From positions 1-48,811 of IMG/VR virus record IMGVR_UViG_3300033153_006400: DNA of 48,811 nucleotides. The stretch is one strand, 5' to 3'. The translations under genes were made by a program, and so were the position numbers. How positions within the stretch are numbered: the first letter of the stretch is position 1; each line of letters starts with the position of its first letter. The notes below the pieces were generated by a model. That model saw nothing but the letters and a program-made list of their open reading frames with translations, was not told the DNA's origin and searched no databases. This DNA comes from a virus. Shown here piece after piece: positions 8,368 through 13,382 of this stretch.

Positions 8368-8838
8368 TTAGATGTGATTCCAAGCTCTTCTTGTTATTAT
8401 TGAAGATATAGTTTGAGTAGAGATATTAAAAAAATCGGCTATTTCCCTCCTGCTTATGCCATACCACTTCTCTACAGCCAAGTGTCTAATAACTCTGACT
8501 TGTAATTCATTAAGCTTCGCAACTGGACTAGCCTCACCCCTTATGTTACTGGGTCGTCGGTTGTTTGCCTGCTCTTTGTATGTAGCCCAACAACAGTTTT
8601 CTGGAGAATACCCCTTATCATTATCAATACGTTCAAGTGTAAACCCCCTTATGTAATCTAAATACATATCACTATAAAAATTACTAAAAAACAACCACCT
8701 ATCACACACCTTTATACCTCTTCCACCATAATGTTTATAATTTATGTGTGTTGGGTATTTACACCTGGCTCTCATATTAGTCCAAACACAATAAGTTTCA
8801 ATGTGCTTTGTTTTGACTGTCTTCCAAATCTCATTCAT
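8368..8838 (-). CDS. HNH-type homing endonuclease with C-terminal HTH
   Basis: 156 aa. Carries the phage motif series WTNMRARCKYPT, HYGGRGIKVCDRW, LERIDNDKGYSPENCCWAT and EQANNRRPSN. The C-terminal part (KLNELQVRVIRHLAVEKWYG, then ISRREIADFFNISTQTISS) is a DNA-binding helix-turn-helix closely resembling the one in the HNH gene at 48209-48778. It lies 64 nt downstream of the portal gene, a favoured site for free-standing homing genes. No recoded portal tail is visible here. Confidence 0.8.
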   Translation of the reverse strand: MNEIWKTVKTKHIETYCVWTNMRARCKYPTHINYKHYGGRGIKVCDRWLFFSNFYSDMYLDYIRGFTLERIDNDKGYSPENCCWATYKEQANNRRPSNIRGEASPVAKLNELQVRVIRHLAVEKWYGISRREIADFFNISTQTISSIITRRAWNHI

Positions 8839-8902
8839 AATCCTTGTGGTTACTATACATAACCACTATACGCCTATCGATAGTTGTTGTCGAAGGCGTA
8901 TT

Positions 8903-10906
8903 TTATTGATTTAACATAGCTCCTGCACTAGGCCTTGGCAAAGCTGCCCCTCCAGTAAGCTGACCTGAGAGTTCACCACTTGGTAGAGGTGTTTTAGGTT
9001 GCCCTCCAGGAGACGGTGGCCCAGCTGAACCTCCTTGAGGTAACCCAGGGGGCAACCCGGCTGCTTGTGACTGAGCCCAGAACTTGTCTGGATTCTCACC
9101 TGCGTTAATTGCCCATCGTAGCCCTAGATAATCTAGGTTAGGTATTTTCCCAAATGGCGCGAATATGGCAAGTGCTTTCTGTACGCTCTCTTCAAACTGA
9201 GCTTGCCGTAGTGCATTCGTATCTTTCGGAGTAGGAGTGATTTCCATGTTCCATATATAGTCGATTCCCCTAAGCATCGTAGGATTGATGTAGTTTTTTC
9301 TTACATTCTTACCGCGAGCTTGTTTTATAATTTTCTCTTCCGCGAACACCTGTTCATCCGTTGGTAGATCCTCGGTAAATTCGATAACCCTTTGCCCATC
9401 CTGTCCGTCTTCGAAACTAGTGTCTACAGTGATAACTCTGTAAACGTCTTTGGATGTCTCACCAATACCTCTTTCGATAGGATCTGTCCAGTTCTTAAGG
9501 ATGTTGTATAGTCTTAGTTTAGATAGCTGTCTTTCAAAGTTAACAACCCCAGAGATAGCTAGGCCCATCTTCATCATTGACTGCTGTTTAAGCTCAATAA
9601 TCTCACGGGCTGTCTGTCTTTCCTTCTGTGCCATCCCTTCCATAATAGGAGATACCGATTTTTCATCAATGATTTGTTTTACAAACCCGATAGCGTTGAA
9701 TTCGGCTTGTGAAACACCATTATTATCTCCAATAGGTTGGAGTCTGTCTGGATTAATACCCTCCTCGATGTTACCAGCCCATAGAACCCTCTTCGAGAGT
9801 GTTTGCCCGGTATTGTTTGCCATTGGGGGGTAATAAGATTTTCGTGTTTTGATAACCAAAGCTTTAAGCATTTCGTCGAAGAGAGCTTGGTCGACCTTTG
9901 TTTTAGCTGGGATTGATTTTCCATACGCGAAGTTTGTTATCGGTTCTATTCGTCCCATTGCAACAGGATATAGTTTTGCACCAGTTACAGAAGAAAGTGG
10001 GAATGTCCCGTCTTCTCTTACAGGGAACATTAGTACCCCGTTAAGCATAATCATCAGATCATTTGACCATCGATTCATATACCTGATCTCTTCCACCATC
10101 CCACTTTGGAATGACTCTAATGTCCAATCATTATAAGGGACACTGTCAACTTCCTCCTGTCCAGTTGTCGCAGTTAGATGGAATGGTACATTTTTGAATC
10201 TGTCCCATTTACCATATGTAGCCTTAGCTTCTGGGCGAGATATCAATCTTCTGAGAACCACGAATGGCTGTTTCTGGATATCTTTTTCTCTAATATTCCC
10301 TAGATATACATTCAGACCAATCACCAATGACGAAGCACAGTCCTTATATACAGTAGCTATTTTTTTCTTCCATTTCATCTTTGATACGTCGTCCAGCCCG
10401 AAGGTTTCCATCTCCTTATTTGGTAGCTGATATTCGACATACCTCTCCTCTGCAAAAACGGTCCCCTGTGTGAGTAGTTCGTTATAAAAGCCAATACGCT
10501 TCTCATCGTAATCCTCGATCTTTCTAGATTTCTTAATCATATCCTCCATTACAGTCCCTAGCTCCTCAACGTGTCTATCTTCCCTGTTAAAAGCCTCGAT
10601 GTCTGGCTCAAGGTTAAGATTCAGAATAGAGGTTAAAAGTGTGTTTTTCTTTTCTAGAGTGGCCCCAGATGTCGTTCTTATATCCTGTTCATCCACCTTG
10701 GGTGGGATATACGCGTTACCAGCTTTCGCGTTTGTCTGCCAGTAAGTAATATAATCCATATCATCAAACTCAGGATGAGACTGAGAACGTTGATCCTTAG
10801 ATTTGTTCATCTCTGTGATGATCCTGGTTCTGAACTGCTTCTCCGCATCAGAATAGTCTGGAGCATCTACAGTTATTCTATTTTCTTCAATTTTTTTGGT
10901 AGCCAT
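8903..10906 (-). CDS. Portal protein
   Basis: 667 aa, first gene of the head block after the tRNA cluster. It has the expected features of a large portal: a long central alpha/beta region (FVVLRRLISRPEAKATYGKW; VEEIRYMNRWSNDLMIMLNG), a helical stem-like stretch (QKERQTAREIIELKQQSMMK), and a flexible Gly/Pro-rich C-terminal tail (LPPGLPQGGSAGPPSPGGQP). It forms the dodecameric ring at the packaging vertex that engages TerL. The ATG follows CTTAACGCTCTTTTTT. Confidence 0.85.
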   Translation of the reverse strand: MATKKIEENRITVDAPDYSDAEKQFRTRIITEMNKSKDQRSQSHPEFDDMDYITYWQTNAKAGNAYIPPKVDEQDIRTTSGATLEKKNTLLTSILNLNLEPDIEAFNREDRHVEELGTVMEDMIKKSRKIEDYDEKRIGFYNELLTQGTVFAEERYVEYQLPNKEMETFGLDDVSKMKWKKKIATVYKDCASSLVIGLNVYLGNIREKDIQKQPFVVLRRLISRPEAKATYGKWDRFKNVPFHLTATTGQEEVDSVPYNDWTLESFQSGMVEEIRYMNRWSNDLMIMLNGVLMFPVREDGTFPLSSVTGAKLYPVAMGRIEPITNFAYGKSIPAKTKVDQALFDEMLKALVIKTRKSYYPPMANNTGQTLSKRVLWAGNIEEGINPDRLQPIGDNNGVSQAEFNAIGFVKQIIDEKSVSPIMEGMAQKERQTAREIIELKQQSMMKMGLAISGVVNFERQLSKLRLYNILKNWTDPIERGIGETSKDVYRVITVDTSFEDGQDGQRVIEFTEDLPTDEQVFAEEKIIKQARGKNVRKNYINPTMLRGIDYIWNMEITPTPKDTNALRQAQFEESVQKALAIFAPFGKIPNLDYLGLRWAINAGENPDKFWAQSQAAGLPPGLPQGGSAGPPSPGGQPKTPLPSGELSGQLTGGAALPRPSAGAMLNQ

Positions 10907-10996
10907 AAAAAAGAGCGTTAAGGTTTTCTGGGCTCCTGTAACGCACGGATTTCGCTATACCACGATAACACACATTAAGCAAAAGTAAAAATTAAT

Positions 10997-11082
10997 TGGC
11001 GCCAGATCCTGGTAACGCTCCAGGCTCACCTTTCGGCAACTGTTTTACAGACAGCTGATACATCTTTAGTTCTTATTCTGGC
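10997..11082 (-). tRNA. tRNA-Tyr(GUA), altered elbow
   Basis: Acceptor GCCAGA/TCTGGC, anticodon loop CTGTAAA, short variable arm, encoded CCA. T-stem CCTGG/CCAGG is perfect but the T-loop is AGCGTTA, not TTCRANN. The D-region has AAG and no GG, and its stem is weak. Last gene of tRNA operon 3. Confidence 0.8.
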
Positions 11083-11083
11083 A

Positions 11084-11169
11084 TGGAGGAGAGAGATGGA
11101 CTTGCGCCATAACGCTTTCACGTCGCAATCATTAGCAGTGATGCCCCACTCTTCGTGGGTTCACTCTCC
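11084..11169 (-). tRNA. tRNA-Ser(GCU), altered elbow
   Basis: Acceptor GGAGAG/CTCTCC, anticodon loop CTGCTAA, long variable arm, encoded CCA. T-loop is CGCAAGT on an ATGG/CCAT stem. The D-arm CCCAC-GAAGA-GTGGG has a 5-nt loop with AG in place of GG. Operon 3. Confidence 0.8.
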
Positions 11170-11170
11170 A

Positions 11171-11260
11171 TGGAGGTAGATCTGGGATTCGAACCCAGGG
11201 AGCTTTTACACCCTATCGTTTTCAAGACGATCGCCTTCGGCCAGACTCAGCCAATCTACC
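11171..11260 (-). tRNA. tRNA-Ser(UGA)
   Basis: Acceptor GGTAGAT/ATCTACC, anticodon loop CTTGAAA, long variable arm as expected for Ser, canonical T-loop TTCGAAT, D-loop with GG, encoded CCA. Operon 3. Confidence 0.93.
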
Positions 11261-11262
11261 CT

Positions 11263-11339
11263 TGGCACTCCCACCCTGATTCGAACAGGGAACACAGTGG
11301 TTTTAAGCCGCTTGCCTCTACCAGTTGGGCTATGGGAGC
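11263..11339 (-). tRNA. tRNA-Leu(UAA) lacking the long variable arm
   Basis: 77 nt. Acceptor GCTCCCA/TGGGAGT, anticodon loop CTTAAAA (UAA), canonical T-loop TTCGAAT and D-loop with GG, but a variable region of only 5 nt (GTGTT), whereas bacterial tRNA-Leu is normally class II. Discriminator G. Encoded CCA. Operon 3. Confidence 0.88.
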
Positions 11340-11340
11340 T

Positions 11341-11417
11341 TGGTACACTCGGCGTGATTCGAACACGCAACATCTTGGGTCTAAGCCAAGCGACTCTACC
11401 AGTTGGTCTACGAGTGC
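11341..11417 (-). tRNA. tRNA-Leu(UAG) lacking the long variable arm
   Basis: 77 nt. Acceptor GCACTCG/CGAGTGT, anticodon stem CTTGG/CCAAG with loop CTTAGAC (UAG), canonical T-loop, D-loop with GG, 5-nt variable region (ATGTT), discriminator A, encoded CCA. First tRNA of operon 3, 3 nt after the attenuator-type terminator. Confidence 0.88.
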
Positions 11418-11419
11418 AT

Positions 11420-11446
11420 AAAAAAACACCTGTTTGCTGTCAGGTG
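11420..11446 (-). terminator. Attenuator terminator of tRNA operon 3
   Basis: On the minus strand CACCTG-ACAGCAAA-CAGGTG is followed by seven T. It lies between leader ORF 3 and the first tRNA (Leu-UAG), so it would block the operon unless bypassed. Its 5' arm can pair instead with CAGGTGTT inside the leader (11497-11504). Confidence 0.85.
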
Positions 11447-11470
11447 CTCTATTTTAGATCTATCTTTTAA

Positions 11471-11551
11471 TTAATAACTCCAGGATCTATCGTCAAAACA
11501 CCTGCCAGGCAGAGACAAAAGTGAACTGAGATATAAATATGAGTTATTCAT
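11471..11551 (-). CDS. Leader peptide 3 (Ser/Tyr/Leu codons) of tRNA operon 3
   Basis: A 26-codon ORF starting MNN and followed by SYLYLSSLLSL. Residues 4-14 are made only of Ser, Tyr and Leu, the three amino acids whose tRNAs (Leu-UAG, Leu-UAA, Ser-UGA, Ser-GCU, Tyr-GUA) make up the operon behind it. Codons for all five tRNAs are present: TCA/TCT, AGT, TTA/TTG, CTC/CTT/CTG and TAT. The ATG lies 7 nt past an extended -10 (TGATACAAT), so the mRNA may be leaderless. I infer a regulatory peptide whose translation senses these charged tRNAs, not a functional protein product. Confidence 0.82.
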   Translation of the reverse strand: MNNSYLYLSSLLSLPGRCFDDRSWSY

Positions 11552-11558
11552 TGGTCTT

Positions 11559-11587
11559 ATTGTATCATACTTTTTAAAATGGTGGAA
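11559..11587 (-). promoter_or_regulatory. Promoter of tRNA operon 3 (extended -10)
   Basis: Minus strand: TGATACAAT (TGn plus TACAAT) at 11567-11559, with only a weak -35 candidate TTCCAC 17 bp upstream inside tRNA-Ala. The extended -10 would compensate. Transcription would start about at the leader ATG. Read-through from operon 2 is also possible because no terminator separates tRNA-Ala from it. Confidence 0.55.
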
Positions 11588-11654
11588 TTGCTGGGTACTG
11601 CCCCCAGTCTCTCCGCTTGCAAAACGGAAGTGCTACTTTTATCACTACAACCCC
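11580..11654 (-). tRNA. tRNA-Ala(UGC), altered elbow
   Basis: Acceptor GGGGTTG/CAATTCC (two G-U), anticodon loop TTTGCAA. Perfect T-stem CTGGG/CCCAG closes the non-canonical loop GGCAGTA. D-loop ATAAAAGTAG has AG and no GG. Encoded CCA. Last gene of operon 2. Confidence 0.83.
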
Positions 11655-11730
11655 TGGTCGGTGAAGTAGGGCTCGAACCTACGACCTCCCGGCCCCAAAC
11701 CGGGCGCGCTACCATCTGCGCTATACACCG
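11655..11730 (-). tRNA. tRNA-Pro(UGG)
   Basis: Anticodon stem CCCGG/CCGGG with loop TTTGGGG, T-loop TTCGAGC, D-loop with GG, encoded CCA. It abuts tRNA-Ala with no spacer. Operon 2. Confidence 0.93.
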
Positions 11731-11731
11731 T

Positions 11732-11807
11732 TGGTTGAGTATCAAGGTTCTGCCCCTTGCACAAGAAACTTATCAGATTTCTTAGGTCAACTAGACCGTC
11801 ATACTCA
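11732..11807 (-). tRNA. tRNA-Ile(GAU), altered elbow
   Basis: Perfect acceptor TGAGTAT/ATACTCA, anticodon loop CTGATAA, T-stem CAAGG/CCTTG with loop GGCAGAA. The D-arm GGTC-TAGTT-GACC has a 5-nt loop lacking GG. Discriminator A, encoded CCA. Operon 2. Confidence 0.82.
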
Positions 11808-11810
11808 TTA

Positions 11811-11884
11811 TGGTTGTCCATCAGGGTTTTGCTCCCTGCCCCGAAATATATAAGATTTCGTAGCTCAACTAGAGCTCATGGACG
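11811..11884 (-). tRNA. tRNA-Ile(UAU), altered elbow
   Basis: Acceptor CGTCCAT/ATGGACA (1-72 mismatch), anticodon loop CTTATAT, T-stem CAGGG/CCCTG with loop AGCAAAA, D-arm GCTC-TAGTT-GAGC. It reads AUA directly with UAU instead of a lysidine-modified CAU tRNA. Encoded CCA. Operon 2. Confidence 0.8.
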
Positions 11885-11885
11885 A

Positions 11886-11960
11886 TGGTGCCCTGTACAA
11901 GATTCGAACTTGTGCATCCCGGTTCCGAAGACCGGAGCTCTTCCTCTGAGCTAACAGGGT
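11886..11960 (-). tRNA. tRNA-Arg(UCG)
   Basis: Anticodon stem CCGGT/ACCGG with loop CTTCGGA, T-loop TTCGAAT, D-loop AGAGGAA, A1-C72 mismatch, encoded CCA. Would read the whole CGN box by superwobble. Operon 2. Confidence 0.92.
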
Positions 11961-11961
11961 T

Positions 11962-12035
11962 TGGTTGCGCCACGCGGACTCGAACCGCGAACTCCAGCTT
12001 ATGAGACTGACATGTTGCCGTTACACTATGGCACT
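11962..12035 (-). tRNA. tRNA-Met(CAU)
   Basis: Anticodon loop CTCATAA, T-loop TTCGAGT, D-loop AACGGCA, encoded CCA. The first acceptor pair is A1-A72, a mismatch recalling bacterial initiators, but the three G-C pairs of an initiator anticodon stem are absent. Initiator or elongator (or tRNA-Ile2) cannot be settled by eye. Operon 2. Confidence 0.88.
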
Positions 12036-12036
12036 T

Positions 12037-12111
12037 TGGTACTCCTTGAGAATTTTGCAATCCCGGCCTTCGGTATGTAACACCGCTGCTCTTCTTCTGA
12101 GCTAAAGGAGC
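12037..12111 (-). tRNA. tRNA-Val(UAC), altered elbow
   Basis: Acceptor GCTCCTT/AAGGAGT, D-arm GCTC-AGAAGAA-GAGC without GG, anticodon loop GTTACAT, T-arm GGGAT/TTCTC (weak) with loop TGCAAAA. Encoded CCA. Operon 2. Confidence 0.78.
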
Positions 12112-12112
12112 T

Positions 12113-12188
12113 TGGTCAAGTGAGTTGGTTCCGCCCCAACCTCTTCGTGGCTTCAACACGACGCTTTCACTAGATTAGCTTTCACTCG
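12113..12188 (-). tRNA. tRNA-Phe(GAA), altered elbow
   Basis: Acceptor CGAGTGA/TCACTTG, perfect anticodon stem TCGTG/CACGA with loop TTGAAGC, perfect T-stem GTTGG/CCAAC with loop GGCGGAA. D-loop contains TAG and no GG. Encoded CCA. Operon 2. Confidence 0.83.
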
Positions 12189-12191
12189 ATA

Positions 12192-12265
12192 TGGAGCCTA
12201 ACCTCAGAATCGAACTGAGAAATATGTCTTACAAGGACATCGTTATACCGTTTAACTAGATAGGC
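12192..12265 (-). tRNA. tRNA-Thr(UGU)
   Basis: Anticodon stem ATGTC/GACAT with loop CTTGTAA, T-stem CTCAG/CTGAG with loop TTCGATT, D-loop AACGGTA, encoded CCA. Operon 2. Confidence 0.93.
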
Positions 12266-12269
12266 TTAT

Positions 12270-12344
12270 TGGAGCGAGATACGAGAATCGAACTCGTTTT
12301 TCAGGGTTGGAAACCCCGTACATCACCATTTATGTTTATCTCGC
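12270..12344 (-). tRNA. tRNA-Gly(UCC)
   Basis: Acceptor GCGAGAT/ATCTCGC, anticodon loop TTTCCAA, T-loop TTCGATT, D-loop with GG, encoded CCA. Operon 2. Confidence 0.93.
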
Positions 12345-12345
12345 A

Positions 12346-12420
12346 TGGTACCCTGTGTGAGACTCGAACTCACAGCCTAATGATTAGAAGTCATTTGCTC
12401 GTCCATTGAGCTTCCAGGGT
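12346..12420 (-). tRNA. tRNA-Arg(UCU)
   Basis: Anticodon stem AATGA/TCATT with loop CTTCTAA, T-stem GTGAG/CTCAC with loop TTCGAGT, D-loop with GG, encoded CCA. Operon 2. Confidence 0.93.
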
Positions 12421-12421
12421 T

Positions 12422-12497
12422 TGGAAGGTTAGACTGGACTCGAACCAGCGTGTCAGTGGTTAAAAGCCACCCGCTATGCCAACTTAGCTACTAACCC
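12422..12497 (-). tRNA. tRNA-Lys(UUU)
   Basis: Acceptor GGGTTAG/CTAACCT, anticodon loop CTTTTAA, T-loop TTCGAGT, D-loop with GG, encoded CCA. First tRNA of operon 2, starting at the end of the U-tract of the attenuator-type terminator. Confidence 0.93.
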
Positions 12498-12533
12498 AAA
12501 AAGCTTACCAACTATATTTAGTGGTAAGTTTTT
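12498..12533 (-). terminator. Attenuator terminator of tRNA operon 2
   Basis: Minus strand: CTTACCA (12528-12522), 11-nt loop, TGGTAAG (12510-12504), then C and five T. An outer A5/T5 pairing is also possible. It lies between leader ORF 2 and tRNA-Lys. Its 5' arm CTTACCAC can pair alternatively with GTGGTAGG in the leader (12574-12581). Confidence 0.88.
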
Positions 12534-12560
12534 GAGCTGTTATAAGTGTGGACTTATTAG

Positions 12561-12644
12561 TTAACTCAATGTACCTACCACGAAACTCCCGACTGTAAAC
12601 GGGCGTTTCTTCATTCTGGTAATGGCAGGTATAATTTGTAGCAT
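12561..12644 (-). CDS. Leader peptide 2 (Ile/Pro/Ala/Thr/Arg/Met/Lys/Phe/Val/Gly codons) of tRNA operon 2
   Basis: A 27-codon ORF beginning MLQ, then IIPAITRMKKRPFTVG, then S and FVVGT before LS. The 16-residue core uses only amino acids carried by the twelve tRNAs downstream (Lys, Arg x2, Gly, Thr, Phe, Val, Met, Ile x2, Pro, Ala), and all ten of these amino acids appear. Both Ile codon types (ATT and ATA) and both Arg boxes (AGA and CGC) are present, matching the two Ile and two Arg tRNAs. Codons 5-8 overlap the 5' arm of hairpin 1:2 and codons 22-25 the 3' arm, the geometry of a trp-type attenuator. Regulatory function inferred. Confidence 0.88.
   Translation of the reverse strand: MLQIIPAITRMKKRPFTVGSFVVGTLS
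12572..12631 (-). promoter_or_regulatory. Hairpin 1:2 in the operon 2 leader RNA
   Basis: TACCTGCCA (12631-12623) pairs with TGGTAGGTA (12580-12572), 9 bp with one G-U that exists only on the minus-strand RNA. An inner hairpin GAAAC/GTTTC plus CCCG/CGGG (12609-12582) caps it, and an outer TTAACTC/GAGTTAA helix (12656-12650 with 12567-12561) may close the leader. The 3' arm can switch to pair with the terminator's 5' arm. Confidence 0.75.
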
Positions 12645-12676
12645 TAGTGGAGTTAAGTAGCTTGGAAGCTGTTCTA

Positions 12677-12706
12677 TCTATACCACAGATATGTGATAGA
12701 AGTCAA
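12677..12706 (-). promoter_or_regulatory. Promoter of tRNA operon 2
   Basis: Minus strand TTGACT (12706-12701), 18-bp spacer ending TGG, then TATAGA (12682-12677), giving an extended -10 (TGGTATAGA). It lies just after tRNA-Asp of operon 1 and about 32 bp before leader ATG 2. Confidence 0.65.
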
Positions 12707-12715
12707 ATGTTTTAA

Positions 12716-12789
12716 TGGCGATCTATCAGAGAATCGAACTCTGTTGTTCCCGCAGACAACGGGACATAATACCTATATATGAATAGACC
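12716..12789 (-). tRNA. tRNA-Asp(GUC)
   Basis: Acceptor GGTCTAT/ATAGATC, anticodon stem TCCCG/CGGGA with loop TTGTCTG, T-loop TTCGATT, D-loop with GG, discriminator G, encoded CCA. Last gene of operon 1. Confidence 0.92.
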
Positions 12790-12863
12790 TGGCTCAGGAG
12801 GTCGGGATCGAACCGACAATAAATGATTAACAGTCATCCGTGATACCATTTCACCACTCCTAA
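12790..12863 (-). tRNA. tRNA-Asn(GUU)
   Basis: Anticodon loop CTGTTAA, T-stem GTCGG/CCGAC with loop TTCGATC, D-loop AATGGTA, discriminator G, encoded CCA. Operon 1. Confidence 0.93.
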
Positions 12864-12866
12864 TTA

Positions 12867-12940
12867 TGGTGTGATAACCGAGGCTTGAACTCGGACTGAG
12901 AGGATCACAACCTCCCGTGCTGCCGTTACACTATTATCAC
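12867..12940 (-). tRNA. tRNA-His(GUG)
   Basis: Acceptor GTGATAA/TTATCAC, preceded by G (possible G-1), anticodon loop TTGTGAT, T-stem CCGAG/CTCGG with loop TTCAAGC, D-loop AACGGCA. Discriminator A rather than the usual C. Encoded CCA. Operon 1. Confidence 0.92.
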
Positions 12941-12942
12941 CA

Positions 12943-13017
12943 TGGATGCCCAAGATGGATTCGAACCATCGATCTTCTGATTCAAAGTCAGACGTGCAAC
13001 CCCTACACCGCTGGGCA
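12943..13017 (-). tRNA. tRNA-Gln(UUG)
   Basis: Anticodon stem TCTGA/TCAGA with loop CTTTGAA, T-stem GATGG/CCATC with loop TTCGAAT, D-loop with GG, encoded CCA. Operon 1. Confidence 0.93.
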
Positions 13018-13021
13018 TTAT

Positions 13022-13097
13022 TGGAAGGGTGTACGAGACTCGAACTCGCAATATCAGGAATGAAAATCCTGTGCCTTGGCCATTTGGCTAACACCCC
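13022..13097 (-). tRNA. tRNA-Glu(UUC)
   Basis: Acceptor GGGGTGT/ACACCCT, anticodon stem CAGGA/TCCTG with loop TTTTCAT, T-loop TTCGAGT, encoded CCA. Operon 1. Confidence 0.93.
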
Positions 13098-13098
13098 T

Positions 13099-13172
13099 TG
13101 GAGGAACGTCTCGGATTCGAACCGAGGTAAGCAGGTTTGCAATCTGCTGACTTGCCTCTTGTCTAACGTTCC
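13099..13172 (-). tRNA. tRNA-Cys(GCA)
   Basis: Acceptor GGAACGT/ACGTTCC, anticodon loop TTGCAAA, T-stem CTCGG/CCGAG with loop TTCGAAT, D-loop AGAGGCA, encoded CCA. Operon 1. Confidence 0.92.
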
Positions 13173-13175
13173 ATT

Positions 13176-13245
13176 TGGCAGGCTGTCTCAGGATTGAACT
13201 GAGCTAATGAATTTTGGAGACTCATTTTGTCCCAGACAACAACCT
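13176..13245 (-). tRNA. tRNA-Trp(CCA), short D-arm
   Basis: 70 nt. Acceptor AGGTTGT/ACAGCCT, anticodon loop CTCCAAA, T-stem CTCAG/CTGAG with loop TTCAATC, discriminator G, encoded CCA. The D-arm is reduced to GTC-TGG-GAC with a 3-nt loop that still keeps GG. First tRNA of operon 1. Confidence 0.85.
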
Positions 13246-13253
13246 ATAAAACC

Positions 13254-13287
13254 AAAAAACCCCTCCGCAGAAGTGGAAAGGCTTTTT
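13254..13287 (-). terminator. Attenuator terminator of tRNA operon 1 (also behind TerL)
   Basis: Minus strand AAAAAGCCTTTCC (13287-13275), 8-nt loop, GGAGGGGTTTTTT (13266-13254): a 13-bp stem with G-U pairs ending in six T. It lies between leader ORF 1 and tRNA-Trp and would also stop transcripts from terminase. Confidence 0.88.
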
Positions 13288-13310
13288 AGTAACTTTAATA
13301 CAATGAAAGA

Positions 13311-13373
13311 CTACCCACTAAAGTGGTTCTGTTCGCAATTATCCCATTGATGATTTTGCGAAAAGGTTTTCAT
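13311..13373 (-). CDS. Leader peptide 1 (Gln/Asn/His/Trp/Asp/Cys/Glu codons) of tRNA operon 1
   Basis: A 20-codon ORF: MKTFS, then QNHQWDNCEQNH, then FSG and TAG. Residues 6-17 consist only of Gln, Asn, His, Trp, Asp, Cys and Glu, exactly the seven tRNAs of the operon behind it (Trp, Cys, Glu, Gln, His, Asn, Asp). Rare Trp and Cys codons in a 20-codon ORF make chance unlikely. The ATG is 9 nt past the -10 box, so the mRNA may be nearly leaderless. Hairpins CCAC-TTTA-GTGG (13326-13315) and TTCGCAA/TTGCGAA lie within it. Function as an attenuation sensor is inferred. Confidence 0.87.
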   Translation of the reverse strand: MKTFSQNHQWDNCEQNHFSG

Positions 13374-13382
13374 AGCACGAAT

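Noticed and set aside
8368-8915. Recoded portal tail at the portal-side HNH gene
   Set aside because: The HNH C-terminus (RRAWNHI) does not repeat the portal end (AGAMLNQ), so this insertion shows no captured tail.
11263-11417. Suppressor tRNAs or altered genetic code suggested by anticodons UAA and UAG
   Set aside because: As anticodons these read UUA and CUA (Leu); stop codons TAA, TAG and TGA all end genes normally and tRNA-Trp has CCA.
12561-12656. The 96-nt structured stretch as a 25th, aberrant tRNA or separate ncRNA
   Set aside because: A 7-bp closing helix and D-arm-like hairpin are present, but there is no T-arm or CCA, and the stretch is better explained as leader ORF 2 with its attenuator hairpin.
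11155-13197. Open frames of 60-100 codons on both strands across the tRNA cluster
   Set aside because: They run through tRNA genes and repeat tRNA-derived peptides; none has the start element. Only the three short leader ORFs lie between tRNAs and match the operon logic.
13303-13350. A 15-codon plus-strand ORF opposite leader 1, preceded by a start-like element
   Set aside because: No plus-strand promoter or downstream gene; promoter, terminator and the codon match all support the minus-strand leader.
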